A stretch of 64,000 nucleotides of DNA from Thalassia testudinum (Eukaryota > Streptophyta > Magnoliopsida > Alismatales > Hydrocharitaceae), in the NCBI GenBank assembly GCA_037157565.1, contig JAZHRO010000013.1, positions 73,835,501 through 73,899,500 of the forward strand, in the 5' to 3' direction. The position numbers and the translations under genes were made by a program. The notes beneath the pieces are model-generated. The model was not told where the DNA came from. It saw only the letters and a program-made list of their open reading frames with translations, and made no database searches. Positions 11,661 to 26,600 of the stretch are shown here, piece by piece. Position 1 is the first letter of the stretch. Each line of letters starts with the position of its first letter.

Positions 11661-14600
11661 TGAGTTCAAATATTCTTGAGAATTCTATTGTTCATAAAGT
11701 GCTTATCTTTGCAATTCTGCTTAGAAAGAGCTTCCATACTCCACTTGCCTCGCACTAAACCTCAATATTTCAACTAAGTATAAGGAAGTATTCTATTCAA
11801 GTCCTACTGCATTTATTTGCCCATACACCTGCTATTGGCTCTATAGGACTTGTTGTCAATCCATTTTCAGATTTTGCTGTATTTTGGGTATCTAGTTTGT
11901 ACGCTTCCCGTTCTTATAAGAAGAGGAACAAAATCCTTCTTGGATTTGTCCAAGAAGAGGACATGTGCTTCAAGTACCCACGCTCGGATTTGTGGTATGG
12001 TTAGTGATTCCTCCTTGGAAGCATGGGTAAAATCCTTGGTAGGGGAAAGCTAAGTAGAGGTTTTTCCCGATTTAGGTTTCCTCTATAAATCCTTGTATTT
12101 ATTTGTGATTTGATTTTGTGGTGTGATTTTTAATTTGCTTTTATTTTCTTCAAGCAAATCACCCTCCTTTAGTGCTAATTTCATTTAGTATCAAAGTGGG
12201 TTTCACCATTTTTCTTTGGAGTAATTTCCAGGTGATTTGAAGATGGCATCAAGAGTTGTTGCTATCACAAGCAACAATGGGCATTCAACCACAAAGCCCT
12301 CATACTTTGATGGGACAAATTACACTTACTGGAGGTAGAGGATGGAGATCTTTCTCCAATCAAGAGATTTCGCCATACCAGATATAATAGAAAACACCTT
12401 TGTGAAGCCAATTAAGTTAGAAGGAGGAACTTATATAGAGAAGCAAAGGAGGCAACTCATGCTGAATTCAAAAGCCATGATAGTGTTGTACTGTGCATTA
12501 AGCCTAGAGGAATCGAACAGAATCTTCAAATGTGGAATTGCCAACGAAATTTGGAGAACACTTCAAGTTACACACGAAAGCACCAACAATGTAAAAAGTT
12601 CCAAAATTGTTCTACTGACTTGAGAATTTGAAATTTTTGAAATGTAGGAAAATGGGTCGATTAAGGAAATGTTCACTTGCCTCACCAATATTGTCAACAA
12701 CCTAAAGTTGCTTGGCAAAAACTTTGAAGAGAAAGAACTTGAAGGTAAAATTTTGCGTTCTCTAACATCTATTTTTGAGCCTAAGATTACAGCCATAGAA
12801 AAGGGAAATGAGGTGGAGAATCTCAACATGGAGAATCTCATTGGCAACCTAATGGCCTATGAGAATAAAATGAACTAAAAGAAGGCGGCAATGGAAAAGC
12901 CAAAGAATAGTTAGATGATGACGAGGACATTGCTCTTATCTCAACAAAATTCAGAAAATTCCTGGGAAGCAAGAAGAGATTCAAAAAGAGAGGAGGAAAG
13001 TAAAGAAGAGCCTATTATCTGCTACAAATGTATGAAAATAGGACACATCTGAAAGGAATGTCCCCTTCTCAAGAAAGAGCACTACAAGATAAAGGAGCAA
13101 ACATCAAGAAAGTTCTTGAAGAAATTCAAGAAAAATAAGGTACTTCAAGCAACTTGGGATGACTTAGACACAAGTTCAAGCGAGGATGAAGACGACTCGA
13201 GTGATTCTACTCCAGAGGAAACTACATGTCTTGGTCTTATGGCCATTGACAACGAGGTAACCAACTTCACTTTTGAAGAGCTCTTAGATGCATTCAATGA
13301 GCTATTTGTTTCTTATTTTTTTTGAAAAAGAAAGGGATGATTACTGGAGATTAGTAATCATCAAGAAATTTCATTAAAAAGCGTTGAAAATGGAATAGAC
13401 TTGTAGGTTTTGAAGCCAAAACTTAGGAAAAAAGAAGACTGACTACAAACATTATCAACCCAAGCCCACTCATTCTTGAAAATCACCAAATTTCATTGTA
13501 GCCAGATACTCCAAAGAATCGTTGCCACTCTAATCCAACCTTCCATATTCGCATGTAAGGTTCTCAAAGCAAGCTACATCCACACCCCAAAGATCAAATC
13601 TCCCCCAAACATCTCTTATGTTCAACATTCTCTTCTCCCTTAACACACAACCTATAGGTTGCATCCAAACCGAGCTGCCACTTGCTTCGAATTGCATTTC
13701 TAGTCAGTTTGTCTCTTATAAATAACCATAAAAAAATCTTCTTTTTCAGAGGTACTCTCAATTTTTAGAACAGTCCACAGTCGCATTCCAAATCACCAAT
13801 GTTACCAGGCACCTCCTTCAACTTTCTGTATACCTTTTTGACAGAAAAAGCACCATCACCCCACACATGTTTATCTCTTTTTGTTGAAGGTTTCAAATCT
13901 GAAATAAGCTCCAACAATCGCTTGAATTCCTCCAGGCCACTGGGTAAAGAAAAACACCAAGAGCACATGGCCTGGTCCCATCTTTCCTTCACCAACTCAA
14001 TTTTATTTTGTGTCAGCTGATACACCCGAGGGAAAAGCTTAGCCAGAGGGCCACTTGCAATCCAAACATCCTTCCAAAAAGCAAATTGATCACCCTCACC
14101 CAAGGAAGATCAGAAAAAAGACCAATATTCCTTCATAATTTGCAGCATCACCCTCCAAAAGGAGTCACCTCTTCTGAAACACGTTCTAACAGATTTGTTA
14201 TAAGTTTTCCCATAAGAATCTTGTAAGAGCTAAATCCAAAGATCATCCTTCCCCTAAAGAAATCTAGTGACCCACTTCAACAAAAGAGAATCATTAAATT
14301 CCTTTAAACTATAGATTCCTAGTCCACCATGCCTCTTTGGTTTGCAAATGTCATCCCACTTCCACCCCCAGGTAGAAGCGTCCCTCATGGTCCACCCCTT
14401 TCCAGAAAATTAGTTTCATCATCAGCTCCAATTTTTTAAACACCATTTTCAGCAGCCTACACATAGATAAATAGAATACAGGGATAGCTGATAAAGCAGA
14501 CTTCGGTAGAACAAGGTGTCCTCTGTGTGAAAGGAGTTCCTCTCCATGAGGCAGGTCTCTTTGTCGTCCTTTCCAACGAGCTATTCCAATAAGACGACAA

Positions 14601-17600
14601 TAATCTTTTGCTTAAAACCGAACCCAAATAGCTAACAGGAAGTTTAGACAGAGGAGACTCCAACCACCTAACATAGCAGCTGATAGCTACTCATCCATTC
14701 CAAAGGGAATCAATAAAGACTTGTACAATTTATTTATAAACCAGATATCTCCGCAAAAATCTTTACCACATAATCCACAAGACATGCCTCTATCAAATCT
14801 CCCTCCACAAACAAAATAGCATCATCCTCGTACTGTAATAATGGTGTTAAAATATTACTAGTCCTGTTGAATCTAAAACCCATAAAAAGGCCTGCATCAC
14901 AAGCACTGAAAGAAAGCTTGGCAAGGGTATCAATTGCGATATTAAATAAAAGCAGTGCAAGAGGACAACCCTGTCTAATACCCCTCTTCGGTTGAGTCCA
15001 AGCTCCTGCAGCTCTTCCATTCACAAAAAGAAGCAATAGTTATGCATCTTTTCATCCATTGCACCCATTGTTCTGGAAAACCCCATCTCCTTGAGATCTC
15101 CCATAAGTATGAAGACATCGAGTCATATGCCTTTGAAAAATCCGCTTTCCCATGAGTACCCCACCTTCTTAAGGAGCAGCATTTATTTGTTTCTTATAAG
15201 AAGTTAAAATCTGAAAACGAGTTAAAGGCTAAAAATGAGTTCCATCTTGTAGAGAAAACTGCTTTAGTGGAAGAAAATGAATTCCATTTTGGAGTTTTCC
15301 ACTTCTAGGATTTATGTACAATAAAGCACTGTTCAAGGAATCATGGATTTATGTACTAATAGTAGTATACTGTTTGCATGCTCTCTATAGCATCTGCTGA
15401 GAGAGTCAAGTAACTTGTTTTATAAGAGAACAAACTAAAGGGAAACTACAGGTATGCCCTTAAGAAAATAAGAAAATAGATAAATAGGAAAAAGGGAAAA
15501 ATATTAATCTCAATACTCCCCCTTAAGCAAAATGTGGTGTAGGGAAAAATACAAAAACATCTCCCATGCTTAACTTCACACAATAATAATCAAAGAGGCA
15601 CAAGAAAGAGCCTCTGTTCCTGATTTTAAAAAGCCACATGTGATATATTGAACACCCTTTCCTTTTGTATCATTCGTGAGACAGTGACTATCAACTTTCA
15701 TATGCTTTTTCCTCTTGTAAAATATGGGATTTTGGGCAACCAAACTTTCATGCATCATCTCCATGGGAGATTTCGATCACCCCTTTCTCATTGATGCCAA
15801 TATCACTTTTAAAAATCATGCATTTTAGTATTGTGAATATGACTTTTAGTTATAAAATTGCAAAAAGTTTAATAAATTCATTTTTGAGAGGCCAAATCCA
15901 TGCAAGCCTCGTATCTTCACCCATACATTCATATCACATGAATTCATCTTCCATTAAGCAAAGGTTTTGGACTTGCATATGAATCAATTAAATGTCAAAC
16001 TAGCAAATATGTTAAAAAATCTAGTATCTTGCAAGTATTTGGAGACTTGCTCAAAACATCATGCACACTTTAGAAAGTGAGTGGAATCTAGTCCTAGCCC
16101 ATTCCCTAGAACAACTATAAGGTCCACCAATCCGCATATTCATAAGATAAGTCAGGGTGCATTGAGCTAAATTTGAGCCAATAATTGATTCTGCATTACT
16201 TCACTCCATAATTGGGCTTTTAGATTGATCGAAGCCTACTAAAATGTGTCCTATCCGGGTTTGAAATAGGAGTAGGTCCGTTCAATCAAGCAAAACACAC
16301 AAGAGAGACAAGAGGTTTAATTACCCAGTTCCACTTAAAATAGTGTATGTCTAGAGAGAGTGGGGATACTCTCAAATATCACTAGTTCTCTTGTTGATTA
16401 CAAGAAATAGTATATTCTTTTTCTCTATGCGGGCGTACACGCATCTTCGGTAGGTGCTGTATATTTATCTATTATACATTCCATAGAGCACGTGGTGCCT
16501 TGCAGGTTCATTGGGAAGTGGAGATCGTGGTAGCTTGAGTAACCGGTCAGGGGTAACTGCCACGACGCCCCGTTTCCGACAATCATAGAATCGTGAGCGT
16601 GATGGCAATTGTCACCCTGTCGGCGGCTAACCAGAAGAAATCTTCCGCCTAGAACCTAAGCGGGGAGAGAGTGTACTCTACCTGGACCTTCGTGCGACTT
16701 AGGGATGCGTCAAGCAGGATAAGCTCACCTAGACTGTCAGGCGGGCTTGGCTTATGCTACTCGGTATGTTCGTCTAAGTAGGCTGCCTAACTTATTCAAA
16801 TGGACGCTAGGTCTTGCTAGACAACCTTTATTTGTCTTGCTAGAAACGTCTAGGTGGGTTTTTAGGTATTATCCTATTACTTGCATAACGAAGAATTGAT
16901 ATGTATTGCTTATTGGGCCTTCTTAGGCCTTTGAGGGCTTATTGTTGGGCCTCTTTGGGCCTTCAAGAGCCCTTAACCAATTGGGCTTGTAATAAGGATT
17001 TTCCTTCCCTCATCATGGACCTAAGAATTATCACTAAAGGGAAACCCCACCATTAAAACTCCCATTTTCTCTCTATTTAAAAAACTCAGTAATCTCCTCC
17101 TTTTCACTCTAAGCTCCTATTCTATCCCATTTTGATTATAGAATATATTTCGATTGAAAGAAACAAATCCTCATTCCTGGTGCAAAGCATGTCCTTTGGT
17201 AACCCCTTGAAAGATTTTTGTAATCTCATTCTGAACTTGGGACTTGTTCTCTATCTTTGTTAGCTCACGCGGATGTTATCTTCATTTAGCAGATTCTCTG
17301 CTTGGACTACAAAGGTTCCACAAAATCAAGAGGGATAGAGAGTACAGCAATCTCTTTTCCCTTTGTTTTTTAAAGGTAAAGGATAGCCACTGAAGATCAA
17401 TGGCTAGCTAAAGTCATGGTGCAGCTATGTTTCTTTGTTTTTTATTTTTTTTAAATGGGGAAGGATGCCTACCGGAGGTCCGTAGTCATCCAATATGTTA
17501 CCTTGAAGTTTAAAAAAGCATCAAAATTAATACCGCACGGTCTAAAATGCACTATCTAACCATACTATGCCCCCCCACCCCACCTGAAAACAGTTTGATT

Positions 17601-20600
17601 TCTCTGCAACCAAAGAACCAACAAGGCTGCTGCCACCAGCACCAAAATAGACGGATCTGCATAGTCCCTCTATGCCAAGAATACTAGAAGTCACAAAAAG
17701 AGGCATCATCCAAAGTTGGCAAGCCCAGATGCTGAAACAGGTCCTTCACAAAGCTACAAAGCAACAACATGTGGTTGACACCTTCCACTTCCCAACACAA
17801 GGGGCACACCACATCTGTATCCGGACATCACCATCAGACAGCAGCTTTAGTGGCCAATTTTTTTCTCAACGACAGCTAAAGAAAGATCTTAATCTTCAAA
17901 GGCACCTTTAGCTTCCAAATGAAGGTACAATCCACCCCAAGATAGCTGTCCAGCTCATGGATTGTTCCTCTTAGTAACTTATACAGCTTTTTAGCAGAGA
18001 AATTGCCACGCACCTAAGCCAAAATGATCAAGTGCTCCCTCCTTTGGCCAAAAGGGATCTAAAGAGAAAAACTCCTCCTATAACTCACAAAGCCTTGCCT
18101 CCGAGCAGAACCCCTAAAGTGTACCAACAAAGAGCCAAGACCACAGAACAACAGACCATCCCAAGCCTCCATCACGGGTTGATGCTTATCTAGAGCTAAA
18201 GCATAAAAGCCTATTAGCCAAACTTCTAGTGCCTATCCAATCATCTTCCTAAAACTTGAAGGTCCTTCCATCACCCAAAATTGGCTCAAAAAAAGTTTGT
18301 ATACAGTCCATGACCGAGCATAGCCCTCTCCAAAAAGTAGAAGCACCACGAGAAGTGTTGGAGGAAATAGTATTTAAATTCTCTCTCTCTATGTTCATCT
18401 CTTTCCAAATTGTAGGGATATGTTTTGATTTATTAGGATTTGATTTGTTTAAGATTAGGATTGATCCTTCTCTATATAAAGGGATCAACTATATTTGTTT
18501 TCTTTGAGATTTTGGAATGAATGATTTCTAATTATCAAAAATCTCCACATAGTTTCAAAGTAGGTTCATTTTGAGACCCCAACGTGTCCCACCATGCTGT
18601 TGGGGTGCCGTCGGCACCTCCCTTCCTCAAGATGCATGCACAACCCCTACACCTTCTATGTGTGACACCATGTGTCACTCTACTGCCAAGATCTTCATCT
18701 TGGTTCTCTCCACGTCAATCTTCATTTTGCCCGAAGCATCACATTAACTCTTGGCCTATCTCAGATGCGCCGCCAATCAAGGAGGACCAATTTAGTCCCT
18801 ACATTGTTGCCTATGCCCTTATCACGAGGTGAGGGTTGTTGCCTAATCCAGCAATGCCACGAGAGAAGACCAGATCGATTTTGGCCTGGTTTAGCAGTCC
18901 AGTCCAGTCACCTTCATCGCCTCAATTTGTGTTGGTGTCAATAATGATGTTATTGGTGTTGATGGTGTCGATGATGATATTATTGCATCTACTTCACGTG
19001 GTTGTGGGTTCAACATGCTGGACTTAGGATTCAGGTGATCTAATATGTTTCAAAATCTCCTATTGCTGTTGATCTATACCATTGAAAATTGAAGAGAAAA
19101 TTCATGACAATTGCCACACCAATGGCCTCTTTTAAGGAGCGAGGCCTCTATTACTGCTGTTGCTAGTAATCTTGTGGCCAATACTACTGCTTGGGAACAT
19201 TTCTCATGTTTGATCGCTACTACTGCTAAACCATTGTGTGGCTGCTACCTTTGCTATGGTCTTCATGTCTTGTTGCTACTCTGCTACAACAACTACTAAG
19301 ACAACTGCTACAGCTTGCCCTACTCTGTGCTCCTCTGACTGCTTGCATTAAGGGGGAGTTCTACCGACTCAAAGGACTCTACTAAAGCCTCAAGCCACAT
19401 CGTGATCGACGCTAAAGACACCGATGAGTGGTGGAGTAAGTGAGCCATGTGCTCAACCCCATCTGTAAATGCCCTACATCAGTTTCTTGTTCTCTTCTAG
19501 CGTGAAGAATTTTTGCTAGTGTAAGGTGTATTAGTTTCAGTGCTTGGGATCGTCTCCTAACTAAAGGTTTTTGAGTTAGGTTTTTGTTCTAACTCCAAAG
19601 GAGTTAGGTATTCACTGGTGAAGAGACGACTACATGCATAACTAAAGATCTACTTGTCTGCGTGCCTAAGTATCTATATGCTAATCTGCCTGCATGCTTG
19701 CCTACTCCAACCCTAGACTATGTCCAATGGGGGGAGCTCTCCTACTATTGCACTACTCCTATAAGTTGGGTGTTGTAGCTCCAACTTGAGAGGAAGTGTT
19801 AGAGATAATTTAGGAAATAGAATTTAGGAAAGTGGAATTCTCTTTCTGTGTTTATCTCTTTTCAAATTGTAGGGATATGTTCTAATTTGTTAGGATTTGA
19901 TTTTTTTCCATGTTTAAGATTAAGATTAGCATTTATCCTTCTCTATATAAAGGGATAGACTCTAATTGTTTTCTTTGAGATTTTGAAATGAAGCATTTCT
20001 AGTTATCAAAATATCCATAAGGGGCATTCCTTCATTCAGTCCACCCGAGACTAAAGTCATAGGAGTCACACAAAACCCAATACCACAATATGTCCTTATT
20101 TTTCATCAATTTAACAATCCATTTCGCTAGGAGTGAGTCACCAAAATTGGTGAGGTGTAAAACACCCAAGTCACCATGCTCAAGGGGCCTACAAATATCC
20201 TCCTAGTTAACTAGCTGGACAAACCTTCTACATGATTTGCCCCCTTTCAAAAGAATCTTTGTCTAATAGCACCCAATTTTCTAACTAACTTTCTTTAGAG
20301 GTTTAAAAATAGAGAAATAAAAGACTGCAATGGTAAAAAGAACCAACTTTAGCAGCACCAAGTGCCCCCCTTTAGATAGGATCCATCCCCTTCAACTTGC
20401 CAATCTCTTCTCCAACCTATCAACAAGTGGGAGCCAATCAGCAACAGTCGATTACTTTCCCTTTAGTAGTAGTCCAAGGTAAACAAAAGGAAGAGAAGCA
20501 ACTTGTGTGCTAAGGCACAAGGAAATAGCAAGTGTCTCAACATCAATCATGTTGAAAGGTATAAAGATTGATTTATCATGGTTCACAGATAGGAAAAATA

Positions 20601-23600
20601 TCTCACCAAAAATATGAACCAAGGATCCCAGATTTCTTGCCTTAACTTTACCTTCTTCAATGAAGAACAACGTATCATCAACATACTGCAATATGAGGAT
20701 AACTGGAGCACCATTTGCCTCAATACTGAAGACCTTCAACAGACCACCAACGCATGCATTGAAAGGCATTGGGGCAAGAGTATCTGTAGCAATAATAAAA
20801 AGGAGGGGTGCTAACAAGAAACCCTACCTAACCCCCCTCTGTGGTTGAATCCATCCTCCTACCGTGCAATTATTAACAAGAACTGCAAATGAGGTAGAAG
20901 TAATACAATGTTTCATCCAAGTCAACCAAGTATTACAAAATCTTCTCCACCGGAGCACCTACCACAAGTAAGACCAGGAAAGTGTATTATAGCCTTTTGA
21001 AAAGTTAACCTTCCATAGGAAACTCCTAGTCCTTCTCCGTCACCAAGCTACCACCATCCGCTCCACCAAAACAAAAGATTCTTGTAGAGACTTGCCACAG
21101 ATGAACACTGATTGGACAGGACTCATGAGCAATAGCATCCTTTTACCTTTTTCTTTGCGAGCAAACACTAAGTAGGGTTGAATTTTTACCTTTTCCTTGG
21201 TAAAATTTTCTAACATAAAGCTACAGTTCTTTGAACAAGTATGTCAATTAACCAATCAGGATAACCCCTAACTAAACATGTTCACATGATATAGTTAATT
21301 CATTTTCACCTAATATCAGTCTACATGGGAGCTAAACTAAAACTTGAAATGTTTGTAGGCTGGTAGCAACCTTGATACATCAAGCAACCCCTCTCTAAGA
21401 TCATGCTCCGACGCCAAATCTTTCAAATTCCGAAACCAAGTTTGCTTCCAAGCAGTATGAACAGTAGCACCATATTCCATGTTATCATTACATTGAGATA
21501 CCATATTCTTGGAAATCAATCACTCCTTGTTAATATAGGCCTCAAAATTAAACTACTCACATCCTTGAACTCCCATTACCCCACCCCTCACTCCCTTTTG
21601 CCACTTCTGTCAAAGGACCCCCAAGTGTACTTTACTACAGTCAAGAACTTGAAAACGGTGGGGGGTAAAAAGAACATAGGCTTTCTTTCACCCTCCTGTC
21701 CCCTATCCCTTTGTAGACTATTTACGTGTTTTTTATTGTTCCATTCCACATAGGCTAGCTACATGGCCATTTAAGCATGCATTTTTGAGAGAGAAAATCG
21801 TTACATGTGGTTTAGTCCATCGAAGGGGGTTTTGACGGAAATTTAAGCACAGGAGGGGAAATGACGAGAGTTCAAAGAATGTGCAGGTAGATTGGTATGC
21901 AATATTCCAGGTTGGGTAACAGCTTTTACCTCAAAAATCAAATATTTTCCACGATATTTTAACAAGAGTAAAAGCAATTTTGGCAAATATGACCCATAAC
22001 AAGATCCAAAAAGGTAGCAACCAATAGATAGAACAAAAAAGAATGTGTTGGAGGCTTCCTGCATTTGGTGAATTTAAAGAGACGGGTTGGGGAATGTTGT
22101 TGAGGGATCAAGGACCTTTCCCCATGATGAATCGATACTGAATCAGTACAACACAAGCCACATCCCTAAGCATATAAGAAAATGCAAGAAAAACTAGGAA
22201 AGCAATCTATACAAATAACTCAAAACCAACAGGTTCAGACATTTCTACTAGTCTCAAGGCCTCTTGCCTTATAGCATCAAGGCAATACACATTCAAACTG
22301 TATTCTACAAGCCTAGCAAATTTTAAAGAAACTTATCCCAATGCAATTGCATTAATGTAAAATATCCATCTCACAAATCCCTAAACTCAAGCAAACTCAT
22401 AGAACAAGAAACCCATCACCAATTAAATGTAGCTATCACCAATTTGCTTGCCCATTGATAGCATGATATACATTTTCAATGTTATAAAGCATTTACATCT
22501 CTTGCTAACTCATACAAATTCATACACATAAAAATTACCAAGCAGAAAAAAAATGGAATGCTTACCACTGCCGCTAGTTCCAACAATCGCGACACTCCTT
22601 CCTGCTGGTACAACAAAAGAGACTCCATCAAGGATCTTTCTATCTGCTAGATACCTGAATTTGAAAGAAATAATGCTTGTTTAAGAGATGAATGGATGTG
22701 CCTTGTTAGGAATCAAATCATGAGACTGCAACATTCTTATCATATGGAGGAATGGTTCATCATGGATTAATTTAGTTGTACACTGGAACACAAAGTTCAG
22801 AGGTCGTTGTCGCAAATTATGCTGTTTTTGAGACAATCCAAAGGGAAATAAACAAGAATGCATATAACATTTTGTGCAATGAGGAACATATATAAATGAC
22901 AAAGGGCATTAGATTAGAATATCATGGAAAGCAATAGGATTTCCATTCTTAGCTATCCTGCTAGGTTTTCACTTTTAGGTATGTTGAGTTGTAAGGGGGT
23001 GTTAGTATTTTTATTTATCTTGAGGAGGTACTTATGTAATTAGCATAGTCCTCTTTCTTATAAAAGAGGGCTAGGATTTTTATTCGAGGCTAATGCTATT
23101 CCTTTGTTCAAACATGGTATCAGAGCAGCGATCCTAGGCTGGTACTCTAATATCCCACCAAAAATCCACCAAAATATGATCGAATCACCCATGTGGAGGT
23201 GATCCAATGGGAGATCACAAAGATCTCTTCCCCATCACCACCACCGCCGATCTGCCCCACCACTGCAGCACCTCCATATCGGTCGATCGCTAGTCTGCCG
23301 TTGACTGGCGTCGCTCACTGGCGCTTCCACGCCTCCTTGTCGCAGACCTACAATGTGCAAGCCCCACTCCACACCACTGCAATGGACAGACCACCGCCGG
23401 TAGGTCAACTGATTGGGGGTGGGGGTCCCCTACAGGTGGTGCTCTCTATTGCGTGATGAGCCTTCTCTCATGCCTTTTCTTGATGGCGATGAGTCTTCTC
23501 TTGCCTATGTGTAAAAAAGTTGATTCAACAAAATCAACTTTAGGATCTATTGGACTAGCGTGTGCAGTCTAAGAAGTTGAGAAGAAGAGGAGATATAGAA

Positions 23601-26600
23601 GTGCTTGGGTGATAGATTCTAAAGCTTTAGTGCATCTCACTGGAGTCCGACAAGGACTGCGAGAAGTGCAGGTAGCCAATGGAAAGACCTCTCCTGTGAC
23701 TGTAGTTAGGTATGTAGATGCTACGCCCAAGATGAAGATGGAGGAGGTATATTACGCCCCTAAATTTCCTATGAATCTTTTGTCAGTGAGCAGGATTTGC
23801 AGAGATCTTGGATGTCGTGTTATTTTTTATAAGAAGTATTATTATTTCCAAAATCGAAACACAGGGGAAATAGTTGGTAGTAGCATAAAGAGATATGGTC
23901 TCTATTATTTGGACACGCCCATGTTGTTTGCTGAGGCTAGGGGCGTTCAAACAACCCACTAATCTTCGGTACCTGACCCGACACAGCATTTTTGACCCTA
24001 TTAGGTCGGGTACCCATTAAATATGACCCGTTACTTCTCAGGTCTCCGTTTAGGTACCCATCAAGACATCCACGGGTACTCATTATCTGACACGTCATAT
24101 GAGCCGCCCATGATCCATCCAAATTGCCAATCTCGTGACCCAACTACTTGCAACCCCCCTCTCCTCAGTCCTCACTGTGGTCATCACTCAGTCCCAACCG
24201 ATTGGTCATTACAATCCTTATCCCTTTAGGTGGATCAGGGGGAGGGGGCTATTGGCGAGGGGTGGGGGTCGGGAGGCGGAGGAGGTCGCGTCGTGGTTGA
24301 TGTTGATGGGGATGACGTCGGGGCTTCTCGGGCTGGCAGATCTAGACTCGATCCAGCTTGCGAGGCCAAGGACATGATCGAGCTCGGAGGCGAGGTGGCA
24401 CTTGAGGTCGCAGAGCTCGAACTGGGAGTAGGCAAAGATGTGGAAGGTGACGTAGCTGCCGAAGAGGGTCTCACCATAATGGCTTCAGTGCTTCCCTCCC
24501 TCGATCCTCCAACGTAACAAACCCCCTCTTCGCCGTCCTCGATCGCACACACCTTCTCGACAACATGCGACGCTAGTGAGTCGTTCCTCATCATCGTTAG
24601 TGCGCACATAACCCAATAGTCGTGCGCCTTACCCCTTACCCCAACGCCAATGATCTTGAAGACATTGTTACGTGCTTAAAGTTTCCATATTTTATTCTAT
24701 TTTTTTTAGTATTTTAAAATTATTTTTATTTAATAACATTTTTCTTGTTAAATTTATATTTTATATAAAGTTATTTTTTAATAAATATTATATATATTAA
24801 TATTTTAATATATTTATAAAAGTATTTTATCATTTTAATGAATATTGTCATATATATTTTTATTTTTTTTAATTTTCTTTAAATTATATTTCATGTCTTG
24901 ACATGTTTATATTTTAGATAAATTAGTCAATCGGGTACCCATGACCTAGTTTCGCACAGTTGAATACCATATCTATTGGGTTCCTATTTGAATGGACCAG
25001 GTACCCAACCCACGAACACCCTTAGCTGGGGTAGTGTCTATCTCTCGTGATCCTTTGCTTTGGCACCGGAGAGTTGGGCACTCTTCTGTGAGGAAGATGC
25101 ACCAAATGTATCCAGAGTTACCAGATTCCTTGGCTCTGGATTGTAAAGATTGTCAACTAGGGAAGCATCATAGGAGTAGCTACCCTGGGAGAGATACCGA
25201 TGTGAGTTCAGCTCCATTTTCCCTAGTACATTATGATGTTTGAGGACCACCTAGAGTTGTCTCTGCTAGTGGATATAGGTATTTTGCAGCTATGGTTGAT
25301 GACAGTAGTAGACTTACATGGATGTTTCTGATAAAGGCTCGTAATGAGATTCCTACTATTGTTCATCATTTTCTATCTGAGGTATAGACACAGTATGATA
25401 CTACTGTTTAGGTCTTTCATAGTGATAATGCATTAGAATTTATGCATAGTGACTTGCAGGAAGCTTTCCGGGCTAAAGGGATTATTCATCAGACATCTTG
25501 TGCTCATACTTCCCAACAGAATAGAGTTGCAGAGTGCAAGTTACAACATTTTCTTGATATTGCTAGGACCTTGGTGTCTCATATAAAGGTTCCTAGGAAA
25601 TTCTGGGGAGATGCCATACTCTTAGCAGCATATTTGATTAACCAGTAGCCATCCTCTGTGCCTCAGGATCAGATCCCATATCAGATTATACATCCAAACT
25701 ATAGTAGGGTTTTTCCTGTGCCATTACGAGTGTTTGGATGTGTATGTTTTGTTCAGAATTATAGTATTGGTATACAGGATAAGTTTGCACCCCATATCAC
25801 GAAGTATGTCCTTTTAGGTTACTCTAAAGACCTGGAAAGGCTACAAATGTTATGATTCAGCTCACAGGAGATACCTTGTTACTGCTGATGTGACCTTTAA
25901 GAAGATACCCTACTTCTCAGAAGAAGGATCATCCATAGAGGCTGCCATAGAGGAGACACAAGTATATTACAGGAGATCACAGGTACTGGATTTTGCATGT
26001 GAGGAGCCTACTTAGCTTGTTATCTCTTCAGACAGAGGTAAGTCGAATAGGGAGGAGGAGATTGTGCAAATGAGATCTGACATTACTCTTAATCTTATTT
26101 CTAGTTAAACTATAATTTCTCATCTTCAAGGGGAAGCCAGACAGTTTGTGTCTTCTATTACTACTACAGTTGTTCCAAGAGATTTTGTGCAGACACTCCA
26201 TGATTAGAAGTGGAAGGTGGCCATGGATGAGATGAAGGCTCTTCAAACCAAAGAAACATGGAATCTTGTTCCATGCCCTGAGGGTGCCACAGTTGTCAGT
26301 TGCAGATGGGTGTATACCATCAAGTACAGGTCTGACAAGATAGTAGAGAGATATAAAGGCATATTTGTTGCCAAGGGATTCACCCAGACATATGGGGTGG
26401 ATTACCTTTAGACCTCACTTGTTGCACATATTAGCTCCATCAGAATTATCTTGTCACTTGCAGTGATTAAAGAGTGACCCTTACATCAACTTAATATAAA
26501 TAATGCCTTTCTATATGATGATCTAGCTAAGGAAGTATATATGAGACAACTATCAGGTTATGATAGCCAGGGGGAGCTTGTCTACCGTTTTCGGAAGGCC

